The position numbers and the translations under genes are program-made. DNA of 34,721 bases from Nocardia nova NBRC 15556 (GTDB lineage Bacteria > Actinomycetota > Actinomycetes > Mycobacteriales > Mycobacteriaceae). Position 1 is the stretch's first letter. Every line of letters begins with the position of its first letter. The stretch covers positions 1 to 34,721 of the forward strand of contig NZ_BDBN01000096.1 of the NCBI RefSeq assembly GCF_001613005.1. The letters run 5' to 3'. The notes beneath the pieces were generated by a model. The model searched no databases and was not told where the DNA came from. It saw only the letters and a list, made by a program, of their open reading frames with translations. Positions 24,109 through 31,921 of this stretch are shown here, in pieces.

Positions 24109-24675
24109 ATGCACCTGATCGAGGTCGAACGCAAACGCGAACTTCCCGACGCAAGCGCTCTTCGCCAGCGCCTTACCGAACTGGGCTACCGCGAGACCGG
24201 GCACCTGATCGAAGTAGACACCTACTACAACCGACCCGACGTCGACTACATGAAAACGGTTGAGTGCCTTCGCATCCGGCATCGAGAAGGCTTCGCGGAA
24301 ATGACCTACAAGCCGCCATCTGATGCCGCGACCCACAGCGACGCCGATGTGATCGCCAAACGCGAAACCAACGTTACACTCAGCGGCCCCGGCCAAGCGG
24401 CAGCCGCCAGCGAACTCCTCACCGCAATCGGCATGATCGAACTCGCCCGCGTCGAAAAGACCCGCACGACATACCAACACCCCGAACACGACCACACAAT
24501 CGTCAGCATCGACGCCGTCACACACGCCGGAACCTTCGTCGAAACAGAAGTCACCGCCACCGACACCGACGCCGCAACCAGACACCTCGAACAAGTCGAA
24601 ACCCAACTCGCCATAGCCGACCACCCCATCGTCAACCTGCCCTATCGCGATCTGGTCATGGCCGCCGCCGACTGA
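24109..24675 (+). CDS. CYTH-domain protein (class IV cyclase/triphosphatase family)
   Basis: The 188-residue protein carries the CYTH signature EVERK (ExExK) at its N-terminus. It also has the tunnel-lining charged residues of the family in ECLRIRHRE, TYKPP, KRETNVTLSG, KTRTTY and SIDAVTHAGTFVETEV. Members are class IV adenylate cyclases, thiamine triphosphatases or inorganic triphosphatases; the sequence alone does not decide which. ATG 24109 was preferred because GAGAGGA lies about 11 bases upstream; ATG 24097 would overlap the previous stop but has the Shine-Dalgarno touching it. Adenine-rich, CAC/GAC-biased codons differ somewhat from the flanking genes. Confidence 0.8.
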   Translation: MHLIEVERKRELPDASALRQRLTELGYRETGHLIEVDTYYNRPDVDYMKTVECLRIRHREGFAEMTYKPPSDAATHSDADVIAKRETNVTLSGPGQAAAASELLTAIGMIELARVEKTRTTYQHPEHDHTIVSIDAVTHAGTFVETEVTATDTDAATRHLEQVETQLAIADHPIVNLPYRDLVMAAAD

Positions 24676-24719
24676 TCGCAACCGTCCCCGGCGCGGGCAC
24701 GCCAATCCCCTCGAGCCCT

Positions 24720-24840
24720 GGACTGGGTTATGCGAATGCCCTCCATATTGCGACAGTCCTTGCCGAGTTGAGACCGCACGGGAGGCTGACCCGACTCTGC
24801 TGCTGATCGAAGAACCGAAAGCACATCTGCATCCGCGGTT
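24720..24840 (+). pseudogene. Remnant of an AAA/OLD-type ATPase
   Basis: One frame reads GLGYANALHIATVLAELRPH; after a frame change the next reads ADPTLLLIEEPKAHLHPRF, with first residue near 24785. Both match the region around Walker B (LLIEEPEAHLHP) of OLD-family and related SMC-like ATPases, in the right order and spacing. About 40 codons survive. It marks another decayed gene next to the ABM-CYTH cassette. Confidence 0.55.
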
Positions 24841-25044
24841 CCCGTCGCGCAAACTTTGTGATCCGCCGGTCGGCCGCCGCGAGTTGTTTTGCGCTGCAAC
24901 ATGAATGGATAGGCCCCGTGATTGTCGTTGTCTGAAGCCCTCTGCGCGGCCTACGCCTCGATGGCGAGCCGTTGCCGTGAAGGTTTCGCGTGCGCGTGGA
25001 AACCGGAAGCGTTTGGCCGCCCGGGGCGAGGGTAGGCCGGGCCT
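24841..25044. other. Intergenic stretch with no recognised feature
   Basis: Between the ATPase remnant and the membrane-protein gene I see no intact reading frame, RNA gene or clear promoter. Together with the remnant it makes a gene-poor 369-base gap after the CYTH gene. Confidence 0.5.
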
Positions 25045-26076
25045 ATGGCAGGGGAACAGTCGTCAATACTGCTGATCGCCGATCCCGGAGCGCCGGCGGC
25101 GATCGCCGAGCATCTGTCCGACTCGCTCTCGAATGAGCGGACCGACGGGGCCGCACCCGGCCCTCGGGATGTGTCGGTGCGTTGTCATGCCTACCCGATC
25201 GATGAGCACACCGAGTTCTCGGAGGTCGTCGACGCCATCGACCCGGGTGGCCAGACCGAGGACGTCGTCATCTACCTCACCGATCTGCCCCGGCGGCAGG
25301 GTACGACGCCGGTATTGGCCGACATCAGTGTGCCGGACCGGTTCGCAGTGATCTCAATCCCCGGTCTGGGTGGTGCGTTCATTCAGCGCCGGGTGCGGGA
25401 CTTGGCGCGAGCCGTCGTGGCCGAGATGACGAGCCGGTCGAGGCACCAGCAAGCTCCGGTCGAGCGGTTGAATCGGGTGCAGGACGGCGATGTCGTCCAC
25501 TATCTCGCCCCGTCGGTCCTGTCCCGCCTGCGGCTGCTCGCGGGCATGGTCTACGCCAATCGACCATGGCGATTGGTGACCGGCATGTCGAAGGTGATGA
25601 TGGCGGCCTTCGCCACCGGGGCTGTCAGCCTCGCCTATGGGACGATGTGGCGCCTGTCGGCCACGATGGGCCCATGGCGATTGAGCGCGGCAACGGCCCT
25701 GGCGAGCGCGGCGCTGATCGCCTGGCTCATCATCGAACACAATCTCTGGGAACGCCCGCACTCGAGGAGCGAACGAGAGCGCGCGGCGCTGTACAACGCA
25801 TCGACCGTCATCACCCTCACGATCGGCGTCGTCGTCTTCCACGCCGCGCTGTTCATCCTGCTGATGCTGACCGCCTGGTGGACGATCCCGCCACAGATGG
25901 TCCGCGAAAACACCGGCCACCCCGCGGGATTGGCGACGCTGCTGCTGATGGCCTGGCTGGTCGCCGCCGTGGCCACCCTGGGCGGTGCGCTGGGTTCGGG
26001 TATGGAGGACGACAAGGCCGTGAAGGCGGCGGCCTACGGGGTTCGCCAACGCCGGCGATTCGACCACACGGACTGA
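25045..26076 (+). CDS. Four-helix membrane protein of unknown function
   Basis: The 343-residue protein has a soluble N-terminal part (1-170) resembling a Rossmann-like sensor domain (ILLIADPGAP; DVVIYLTDLPRR; FAVISIPGLGG). Four predicted transmembrane helices follow (about 183-199, 212-231, 253-281, 294-315), with a basic C-terminal tail. No catalytic motif is recognised. ATG 25045 has only a weak Shine-Dalgarno. It converges on the stress operon across a short hairpin. Similar proteins occur near stress loci in actinobacteria in my recollection, but a function should not be assigned. Confidence 0.75.
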   Translation: MAGEQSSILLIADPGAPAAIAEHLSDSLSNERTDGAAPGPRDVSVRCHAYPIDEHTEFSEVVDAIDPGGQTEDVVIYLTDLPRRQGTTPVLADISVPDRFAVISIPGLGGAFIQRRVRDLARAVVAEMTSRSRHQQAPVERLNRVQDGDVVHYLAPSVLSRLRLLAGMVYANRPWRLVTGMSKVMMAAFATGAVSLAYGTMWRLSATMGPWRLSAATALASAALIAWLIIEHNLWERPHSRSERERAALYNASTVITLTIGVVVFHAALFILLMLTAWWTIPPQMVRENTGHPAGLATLLLMAWLVAAVATLGGALGSGMEDDKAVKAAAYGVRQRRRFDHTD

Positions 26077-26093
26077 CAACGGGTGGTGTGGTC
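26062..26093. terminator. Bidirectional hairpin between converging genes
   Basis: GACCACAC (26062-26069) pairs with GTGTGGTC (26086-26093) across a 16-base loop. It spans the 15-base gap between two converging stop codons and could serve both. It lacks T runs. Confidence 0.4.
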
Positions 26094-26541
26094 AGAGCAG
26101 GAGATGGAAGATGTCGAAGGCGACGTTCCATTCGGCGGTACCGGGGTTCTTACGGTCCGGCTCGATCGTGACGAATGTCTGCGCCAGCGCCACGCTCAAC
26201 CCTCCGGCGATCAGCGGCAGTCGCTGCTCGGTCGCCTCGGAGAGGGCCATGTCCAACGGCGGCCGGGCCGTCAGTTGATCGAGCAGAGCCTGTAATTCGA
26301 TTTCCTGATCGAGTTTTTCGAACCGGTGGATGCTCTCCTGCAGCCCCTTGGTGATCGGCAAGTCCCACGGTTCGATCACGTCCCTCAGGTTCGCCTTGGC
26401 CGAGGCCTTGCCGATGAGGATCAGATCGTAGATCTTGTCGTCGATGAAATCCGTATAGCGTTTGAGGTCGTTCCGGTCGACTTGCAGGCCGGCCGCTGCT
26501 CGGAAGAGTTGCTGGAATTTCACGGTACCCATCACTGGCAT
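26092..26541 (-). CDS. DUF1931 histone-fold family protein
   Basis: The 149-residue protein matches DUF1931, known structurally (Aquifex homologue) as a pseudo-dimeric histone fold. It shows the family pattern MPVMGTVKFQQLFRAAAGL, DLKRYTDFIDDKIYDL, DVIEPWDLPITKGLQESI and RPPLDMALSEATEQRLP. The family is frequent in actinobacterial stress loci; DNA binding is not established. ATG 26541 was chosen for its AGGAG and match to family N-termini. It follows the flavoprotein gene by 4 bases and is the last gene of the chaperone operon. Confidence 0.88.
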   Translation of the reverse strand: MPVMGTVKFQQLFRAAAGLQVDRNDLKRYTDFIDDKIYDLILIGKASAKANLRDVIEPWDLPITKGLQESIHRFEKLDQEIELQALLDQLTARPPLDMALSEATEQRLPLIAGGLSVALAQTFVTIEPDRKNPGTAEWNVAFDIFHLLL

Positions 26542-26545
26542 GTCG

Positions 26546-28273
26546 TCAGCTCCTGTCGAAGTATTCATGGATTTGGCGAACCGCCATCGCTCCCTCACCG
26601 ACGGCGGAGGCGACCCGTTTCACGGAGTCGCTGCGGACGTCGCCGGCAGCGAAAAGGCCGGGCAGGCTCGTTTCGAGCGTTCTCGACGGCCGGTCGCCGA
26701 TCCACTGGTTGCCGTCCGCACGGGCGCGGACCGCGTCCATGCCCGTAAGGACGAAGCCGTGGTCGTCGAGTGCGACCGTGTCGGCCAGCCACCCGGTGTG
26801 CGGCACCGCCCCGATGAAGACGAATAGGGCGCGCACCCGAAGGGTGTCGTGTGCGCCGGTGTGATTGTTCTCGACCACGATCTCGTCGAGGTACTTCTCA
26901 CCGTGGACCTCGCGAATCTCGGTATTGCGGTGAACGGTCACGCGCGGATGGCGCTCGATCTGGTCGACGAGGTAGCGGGACATACTCTTTCCGAGGTCAC
27001 CGCCGCGGATGAGCAGGTCCACGTGGGAAACACGGTCCGCGAGAAAGACGGTGGCCTGCCCGGCGGAGTTTCCGCCGCCGACGATGGCCACCGGGTCGGT
27101 GCCGCACATCCGCGCTTCCTGATGGGTTGCGGCGTAGTACACGCTGGTCCCCTCCAGGACCTCGATTCCCGGAACCGACAACTTGCGATATCGCGCCCCG
27201 GTGGCGAGCACGACGGCCCGGCCGCGAACCGTGCCGCCGTCCGCCAGCCGGAGCACGTTGAGCCCGTCCTCGGACCCCAAACCGGCGACCTCCGCCGACA
27301 CCAGGATGCGGGCGCCGAACTTGCCGGCCTGGATCACGGCCCGCTCCGCCAATTCGGCCCCGGAGATCCCCGCCGGGAAGCCCAGGTAGTTCTCGATCCG
27401 GGAGGAGGTGCTCGCCTGGCCACCTGCGGCGAACGACTCAAGTGTCACCGTGTTCAACCCGTCCGAAGCGCCGTACACGGACGCGGCCAGACCGGCCGGT
27501 CCCGCACCCACCACGACGAGGTCGCACACGTGCTGGGCGGCATCCCGGGCCGCATCCGGGACCGGAAGCCCGACGATGCGGGCGAGTTCCGCATTCGTCG
27601 GATTACGCAGCACCTTCTCGCCGTGCCAGATCACCACGGGAGTGTCCTCGGGGGAGACATCCAGGCTGCGCAGCAGCTGCTCCGCCCGATCGTCGCGCTC
27701 CAGATCGATCCACCTGTGGGGCAATCGGTTTCGCATGGCGAACTCCCGAAGCCGCAACGTGTCCGGTGAATAACAGGAGCCGATGATCCGGAAGCCCGAA
27801 CCGAGCCCGATCAGCAGATGCCGCCGCACCAGATAGGCGCGCAGGATCAGATCGCTGAGCACGGGATCGTGGGAAACCAGCTCGCGCACCCGCTCCGCCG
27901 GGACGACGAGTATCTCGCCGTCCTCGATCGTCTCGGCGGTGAAGAACGCCACCTGGCCTTCCAGCAACCCGAGCTCGCCCAGAAATCGGCCGGGACCGTG
28001 CACGCGCAGTATCCGGCGTTCGCCGTCTCCGTCGCCCTCGTCGATGATCGCCACCTTGCCCGAGAGGATGACGAAGAAGTCGTTGCTGGGCTCGCCCTCT
28101 CGGACCAGCACCTGACCGGCGTCAACCGATCGGCGCGTGCCACCGACCTCGAGCGTCGCGACCTGGTCGTCGGTCAGGCGCGGGTAGGCTCCCAGCTCGT
28201 CCGGTGTCTCGGCGTCGACAGGCGGAATGTCGCGCACGGGAGCGGGGTCCTCAGACGAAGTTCTGGTCGACAT
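26546..28273 (-). CDS. Cyclic-nucleotide-domain, thioredoxin-reductase-like flavoprotein
   Basis: The 575-residue protein has three parts. The first is a cyclic-nucleotide-binding domain (about 25-150: AGQVLVREGEPSNDFFVILS, GRFLGELGLLEGQ). The second is a glutaredoxin-like segment (about 165-245: IIGSCYSPDTLRLREF). The third is a two-dinucleotide-domain reductase (VVVGAGPAGLAASVYGASDG; AIVGGGNSAGQA; GLFAAGDVR). The usual CATC redox pair is replaced: YYAATHQE stands where thioredoxin reductase has YCATCDG. So it is probably an NAD(P)H-dependent flavin reductase passing electrons to something other than thioredoxin. ATG 28273 overlaps the UBP zinc-finger gene by 23 bases. Confidence 0.88.
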   Translation of the reverse strand: MSTRTSSEDPAPVRDIPPVDAETPDELGAYPRLTDDQVATLEVGGTRRSVDAGQVLVREGEPSNDFFVILSGKVAIIDEGDGDGERRILRVHGPGRFLGELGLLEGQVAFFTAETIEDGEILVVPAERVRELVSHDPVLSDLILRAYLVRRHLLIGLGSGFRIIGSCYSPDTLRLREFAMRNRLPHRWIDLERDDRAEQLLRSLDVSPEDTPVVIWHGEKVLRNPTNAELARIVGLPVPDAARDAAQHVCDLVVVGAGPAGLAASVYGASDGLNTVTLESFAAGGQASTSSRIENYLGFPAGISGAELAERAVIQAGKFGARILVSAEVAGLGSEDGLNVLRLADGGTVRGRAVVLATGARYRKLSVPGIEVLEGTSVYYAATHQEARMCGTDPVAIVGGGNSAGQATVFLADRVSHVDLLIRGGDLGKSMSRYLVDQIERHPRVTVHRNTEIREVHGEKYLDEIVVENNHTGAHDTLRVRALFVFIGAVPHTGWLADTVALDDHGFVLTGMDAVRARADGNQWIGDRPSRTLETSLPGLFAAGDVRSDSVKRVASAVGEGAMAVRQIHEYFDRS

Positions 28274-28517
28274 AACACCAGCGCCAATCTTCACCCGGCT
28301 CCATCGACTGGACGATCGGATGGCCGACAGTGTGAGCGTGCGCGCTCGCATGCTTGCCCGGCGACGAATCGCAGCAACCGACATGTCCGCACGTCAGACA
28401 CAGCCTCAGATGTACCCAGGGGGTGCCGAGGCGAAGACATTCCTCGCAGCCCTGCGGAGTCCGGGGTGCGACGGGCCGGATCGCGGTCACGTGTGGGTCG
28501 ACAGGGACAGAAGTCAT
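28251..28517 (-). CDS. UBP-type zinc-finger protein
   Basis: An 88-residue protein that is almost entirely a ZnF-UBP domain: GCEEC (C24, C27), LCLTCGHVGCCD (C40, C43, C48), histidines in GKHASAHAHTVGHP, and the C-terminal DWRWCYVD. In eukaryotes this fold binds the free C-terminus of ubiquitin. Bacterial stand-alone versions are commonly paired with the CNBD/reductase gene found immediately downstream here, and their partner is unknown. ATG 28517 overlaps the thioredoxin stop (ATGA). Confidence 0.88.
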   Translation of the reverse strand: MTSVPVDPHVTAIRPVAPRTPQGCEECLRLGTPWVHLRLCLTCGHVGCCDSSPGKHASAHAHTVGHPIVQSMEPGEDWRWCYVDQNFV

Positions 28518-28966
28518 GGCGTCGCCTCCTTGCTCGCATGTGCCGAGAGCGCTTGATCGAGCCATGTGCGCAGTTGTGGTACCGGCGCGGCGCCCGCCTG
28601 ACGAGCCAGCACCTCGCCCCGGTCCATCACCAGCAGAGTCGGCACCGCGCGGACGGTGAAGCGTTCGGCCGTCCTGGGCGCAGCATCCACGTCGACCTTC
28701 ACCAGCTTCATTCGACCCGCGCGTTCCCTGGCGAGCTGCTCGAGCGCCGGACTGACCATGCGGCACGGGCCACACCACGTCGCCCAGAGGTCGACGAGCA
28801 CAGGGACCGAGGATCTCTCGGCGACCTCCGCGAAGTCGTCGTCTCCTGCCGAGGCGATCCAGGGCAGCGGCTCATGGCAGTTGCCGCAGCGCGGTTTTCC
28901 TTGCCCTGCCGCCGCTACCTTGTTGACCTTGCCGCAGTTCGGGCACTTCACCTTCTCGGTTCTCAT
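28514..28966 (-). CDS. Thioredoxin with N-terminal zinc ribbon (thioredoxin 2 type)
   Basis: The 150-residue protein has a zinc ribbon (CPNCGKVNK at 8-16 and CGNCHEPLP at 27-35) followed by a thioredoxin fold with the active site WCGPC (WATWCGPCRMVSP) and the cis-proline in VRAVPTLL. The arrangement matches E. coli TrxC. It is a stress-induced disulfide reductase of the cytosol. It follows clpB by 14 bases with GAAGAGG before the ATG, and overlaps the UBP gene, so it is part of the chaperone operon. Confidence 0.92.
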   Translation of the reverse strand: MRTEKVKCPNCGKVNKVAAAGQGKPRCGNCHEPLPWIASAGDDDFAEVAERSSVPVLVDLWATWCGPCRMVSPALEQLARERAGRMKLVKVDVDAAPRTAERFTVRAVPTLLVMDRGEVLARQAGAAPVPQLRTWLDQALSAHASKEATP

Positions 28967-28980
28967 GACGACACCTCTTC

Positions 28981-31611
28981 TCAGGCCGCCGCGACGGCAG
29001 GTTCGGCATACGCGACGGCGAGCTCGCCGCCGGCCACCGTGACACGGATGGTGCCCCCCGGTTCGATCTCGCCGCGCAACAGCGCACGGCCGATCCTGGT
29101 TTCGACTTCGTGGGCGATGTACCGCCGCAGCGGCCGCGCACCGTAGACCGGGTCGAAACCGTGTTCGGCGATGAGCCGGCGCGCTTCCGGCGTGATATCC
29201 AGGTGTATCTGCCGCTCCGACAACCTGTTTCGAAGATCGGTGAGTTGTAGCTCCACGATGTGCTCGATCTGGGGCAGCGTGAGCGGGGTGAACAAAACGA
29301 TGTCGTCGACACGGTTGAGGAACTCGGGGCGGAAGTGGCCGCGCAGCTCCGCCAGCACCCGCTCCCGGGCATCCGGTGTGATCTCGCCGTCGGCTGTGAC
29401 TCCCCCGAGGAGATACTGGGATCCGATGTTGGAGGTCATGATGATCACCGTGTTCCGGAAATCGACCTGCCGCCCTTGAGAATCGGTGATCCGGCCGTCA
29501 TCGAGCACCTGCAGCAGGGTATTGAAGACGTCGGCGTGGGCCTTCTCGATCTCGTCGAAGAGCACGACGGAGTACGGCTTGCGGCGCACCGCCTCGGTGA
29601 GCTGGCCGCCCTCGTCGTACCCGACATATCCAGGGGGTGCACCGATGAGCCTGCTCACCGTGTGCCGCTCCTGATACTCGCTCATGTCCAGGCGCACCAT
29701 GTTGTCTTCGCTGTCGAAGAGGGCACTGGCCAGTGTCTTCGCGAGCTCGGTCTTGCCCACGCCGGTCGGGCCCAGGAAGATGAACGAACCGATCGGCCGG
29801 CGCGGATCACGGATACCGGACCTCGCCCGGATCACCGCGTCTGCGACCAGTTGCACCGCCTCCTCCTGACCGACGACCCTCTCGTGCAGAATCTCGTCGA
29901 GCTTCAACAGCTTCTCGCGCTCGCCTTCCTGCAGCCGGGCAACCGGGATACCCGTCCACGCGGCCACGATCTCCGCGATCTCGTCTTCGGTGACCACCTC
30001 CCGGAGCAACGGATTGCGGCCCTGCCGGGCGGTCAGTTGCTCCTCCGCCGCCGTGAGCCTGCGTTCCAGCTCGGTGATCTCGCCGTATCGCAACTCGGCA
30101 GCACGATTGAGGTCGTAGTTGCGCTCCGCCTCTTCGGCCTCATGGCGCAACCGTTCCAGCTCTCCCCGCAGCTCCTGCACCCGCCGGATCGCCTGCCGCT
30201 CCGCCTCCCATTGAGCGTGCCGGGCGTCGGCCTCGGCCCGCAGGTCGGCCAGCTCCTTACGGAGCTCGTCGAGGCGCGCCTTGCTGGCCGCGTCCGTTTC
30301 CTTGGACAGCGCGGCCTCTTCGATCTCCAGCCGGGTGACTTTCCGGGTGAGCTCGTCGAGTTCGGCGGGCATCGAGTCGATTTCGGTGCGTAGCCGAGCG
30401 CATGCCTCATCGACCAGATCGATCGCCTTGTCCGGAAGGAAGCGGTCGGTGATGTACCGGTGCGAGAGGGTTACGGCGGCAACCAGGGCGCCGTCCTGAA
30501 TCTTCACGCCGTGAAACACTTCGAGGCGTTCCCGAAGTCCGCGCAGAATCGAGATCGCGTCCTCGATGCTGGGCTCGTCGACGAGAACGGTCTGGAATCG
30601 ACGTTCCAGTGCCGCATCGGATTCGATGTGTTTGCGATATTCCTCGAGAGTGGTGGCGCCGATCATGTGCAGCTCGCCGCGGGCGAGCATCGGCTTGAGC
30701 ATGTTGCCGGCGTCGAGAGATCCTTCGCCGCCCGATCCGGCCCCCACCACGGTATGTAACTCGTCGACGAACAACAGGATGCGCCCCTCGGCGGCTTTCA
30801 CCTCCGACAGCACCGCCTGCAGTCGCTCCTCGAACTCGCCGCGGTATTTCGCGCCGGCCACCAGGGAACCCATGTCGAGCGAGAAGATCGTCTTGTCGCG
30901 CAGGCCCTCGGGCACGTCGCCGCGGACGATCCGCTGGGCGAGGCCCTCCACGATCGCGGTCTTACCGACGCCGGGGTCGCCGATCAGCACCGGATTGTTC
31001 TTCGTCTTCCGGCTCAAAATCTGGGTCACCCTGCGGATTTCGGCATCTCGTCCGATGACCGGATCGAGTTTTCCTGCCCGGCCCTCGGAGACGAGATCGC
31101 GTCCGTACTTCTCCAGAGCCTCATACGCCCCCTCCGGGGTGGCCGAGGTGACGCGCTGATTCCCGCGCACTGTGGTCAAGGCGGTGAGGAAGGCCTCCCG
31201 TGTGACCCCATGACGCGCGAGGACCCGTCCCGCCGCACTGGCCGACCCCTCCTCGGAGAGGGCCATCACGAGATGCTCCACCGACACATAGGAATCCTTG
31301 AGGCGCTTCGCCTCCCGTTCCGCGGCGTCGAGCAGCTTGGCCAAGCGCTGGGTGATCATCACCTGACCGGGCGTCGCGCCGGGGCCGCTGACCTTCGGCC
31401 TACGCGACAGTTCACCTTGCAGATCGGATCGCAGGGTATCGACGTCCGCACCGGTCTGCTCGAGCAGTCGGGGTACCAGCCCTTCCGGCTGATCGACCAA
31501 CGCGAGCAGCAGGTGCTCTCCGTCGACCTCGGTGTGCCCCATTCTGGTCGCGATGTTCTGGGCTTCCTGCAGGGCTTCTCGTGACCTTTCAGTCAGGCTG
31601 CCGGTGTCCAT
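28981..31611 (-). CDS. clpB: ClpB disaggregase
   Basis: The 876-residue Hsp100 ATPase has the full layout. Clp N-domain repeats occupy 1-145. AAA1 has Walker A GDPGVGKT (211-218) and Walker B LLFVDELH. The coiled-coil middle domain (about 400-530) is rich in Glu/Arg/Leu. AAA2 has Walker A GPTGVGKT and Walker B VVLFDEIEKA, followed by the C-terminal small domain. There is no ClpP-binding tripeptide of ClpA/X type apparent, as expected for ClpB. It resolubilises aggregates with DnaK-DnaJ-GrpE, all encoded upstream. ATG 31611 follows AAGGAGG. The cbpM stop lies 22 bases inside its start. Confidence 0.96.
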   Translation of the reverse strand: MDTGSLTERSREALQEAQNIATRMGHTEVDGEHLLLALVDQPEGLVPRLLEQTGADVDTLRSDLQGELSRRPKVSGPGATPGQVMITQRLAKLLDAAEREAKRLKDSYVSVEHLVMALSEEGSASAAGRVLARHGVTREAFLTALTTVRGNQRVTSATPEGAYEALEKYGRDLVSEGRAGKLDPVIGRDAEIRRVTQILSRKTKNNPVLIGDPGVGKTAIVEGLAQRIVRGDVPEGLRDKTIFSLDMGSLVAGAKYRGEFEERLQAVLSEVKAAEGRILLFVDELHTVVGAGSGGEGSLDAGNMLKPMLARGELHMIGATTLEEYRKHIESDAALERRFQTVLVDEPSIEDAISILRGLRERLEVFHGVKIQDGALVAAVTLSHRYITDRFLPDKAIDLVDEACARLRTEIDSMPAELDELTRKVTRLEIEEAALSKETDAASKARLDELRKELADLRAEADARHAQWEAERQAIRRVQELRGELERLRHEAEEAERNYDLNRAAELRYGEITELERRLTAAEEQLTARQGRNPLLREVVTEDEIAEIVAAWTGIPVARLQEGEREKLLKLDEILHERVVGQEEAVQLVADAVIRARSGIRDPRRPIGSFIFLGPTGVGKTELAKTLASALFDSEDNMVRLDMSEYQERHTVSRLIGAPPGYVGYDEGGQLTEAVRRKPYSVVLFDEIEKAHADVFNTLLQVLDDGRITDSQGRQVDFRNTVIIMTSNIGSQYLLGGVTADGEITPDARERVLAELRGHFRPEFLNRVDDIVLFTPLTLPQIEHIVELQLTDLRNRLSERQIHLDITPEARRLIAEHGFDPVYGARPLRRYIAHEVETRIGRALLRGEIEPGGTIRVTVAGGELAVAYAEPAVAAA

Positions 31612-31921
31612 GGGGTGTCCTCCTTGCGCGGGAAGCTGCTTCGAGTTTCTCGATTCGATCCAGCAGATCGAGCACAAGCCCGATCGCCGAGTAGTTCAGG
31701 CCCAGGCCGGTCCGCAGCCGTTGGATGCGGGCCGCGGTGGCCACTTCGGATGGTTCGAACGACATCTCGCCGGCGGCGTCGCGGTGGGCATCGAGCAGGC
31801 CGAGAGCCACCAGCCTTCGTGCCAGATCCGGGTGCAGCCCGGTACGTTCGGCGAAGGCTTCCGGCGACAATCCGGGACGGCAAACCAATACGTACCGGGT
31901 GACCGGGGTCGGTGTGCTCAT
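31589..31921 (-). CDS. cbpM: Chaperone modulator CbpM
   Basis: The 110-residue protein has a MerR-like recognition helix region (GLSPEAFAERTGLHPDLARR) and a C-terminal helix (GLNYSAIGLVLDLLDRIEKL). This matches CbpM, which binds the J domain of CbpA-type DnaJ and modulates it. HspR, the usual repressor in actinobacterial dnaK operons, is a related fold, so DNA binding is an alternative. The absence of an extended HspR N- and C-terminus favours CbpM. ATG 31921 overlaps the dnaJ stop; its end overlaps clpB by 23 bases. Confidence 0.82.
   Translation of the reverse strand: MSTPTPVTRYVLVCRPGLSPEAFAERTGLHPDLARRLVALGLLDAHRDAAGEMSFEPSEVATAARIQRLRTGLGLNYSAIGLVLDLLDRIEKLEAASRARRTPHGHRQPD

Noticed and set aside
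22022..25044. CRISPR array or tRNA genes in the accessory zone
   Set aside because: No regularly spaced repeats and no cloverleaf-like sequence were found on reading both strands.
31589..31921. HspR repressor
   Set aside because: Same MerR-like fold and position in the operon, but the short length and N-terminal sequence fit CbpM better. No HAIR-type inverted repeat was seen in the visible part of the operon.
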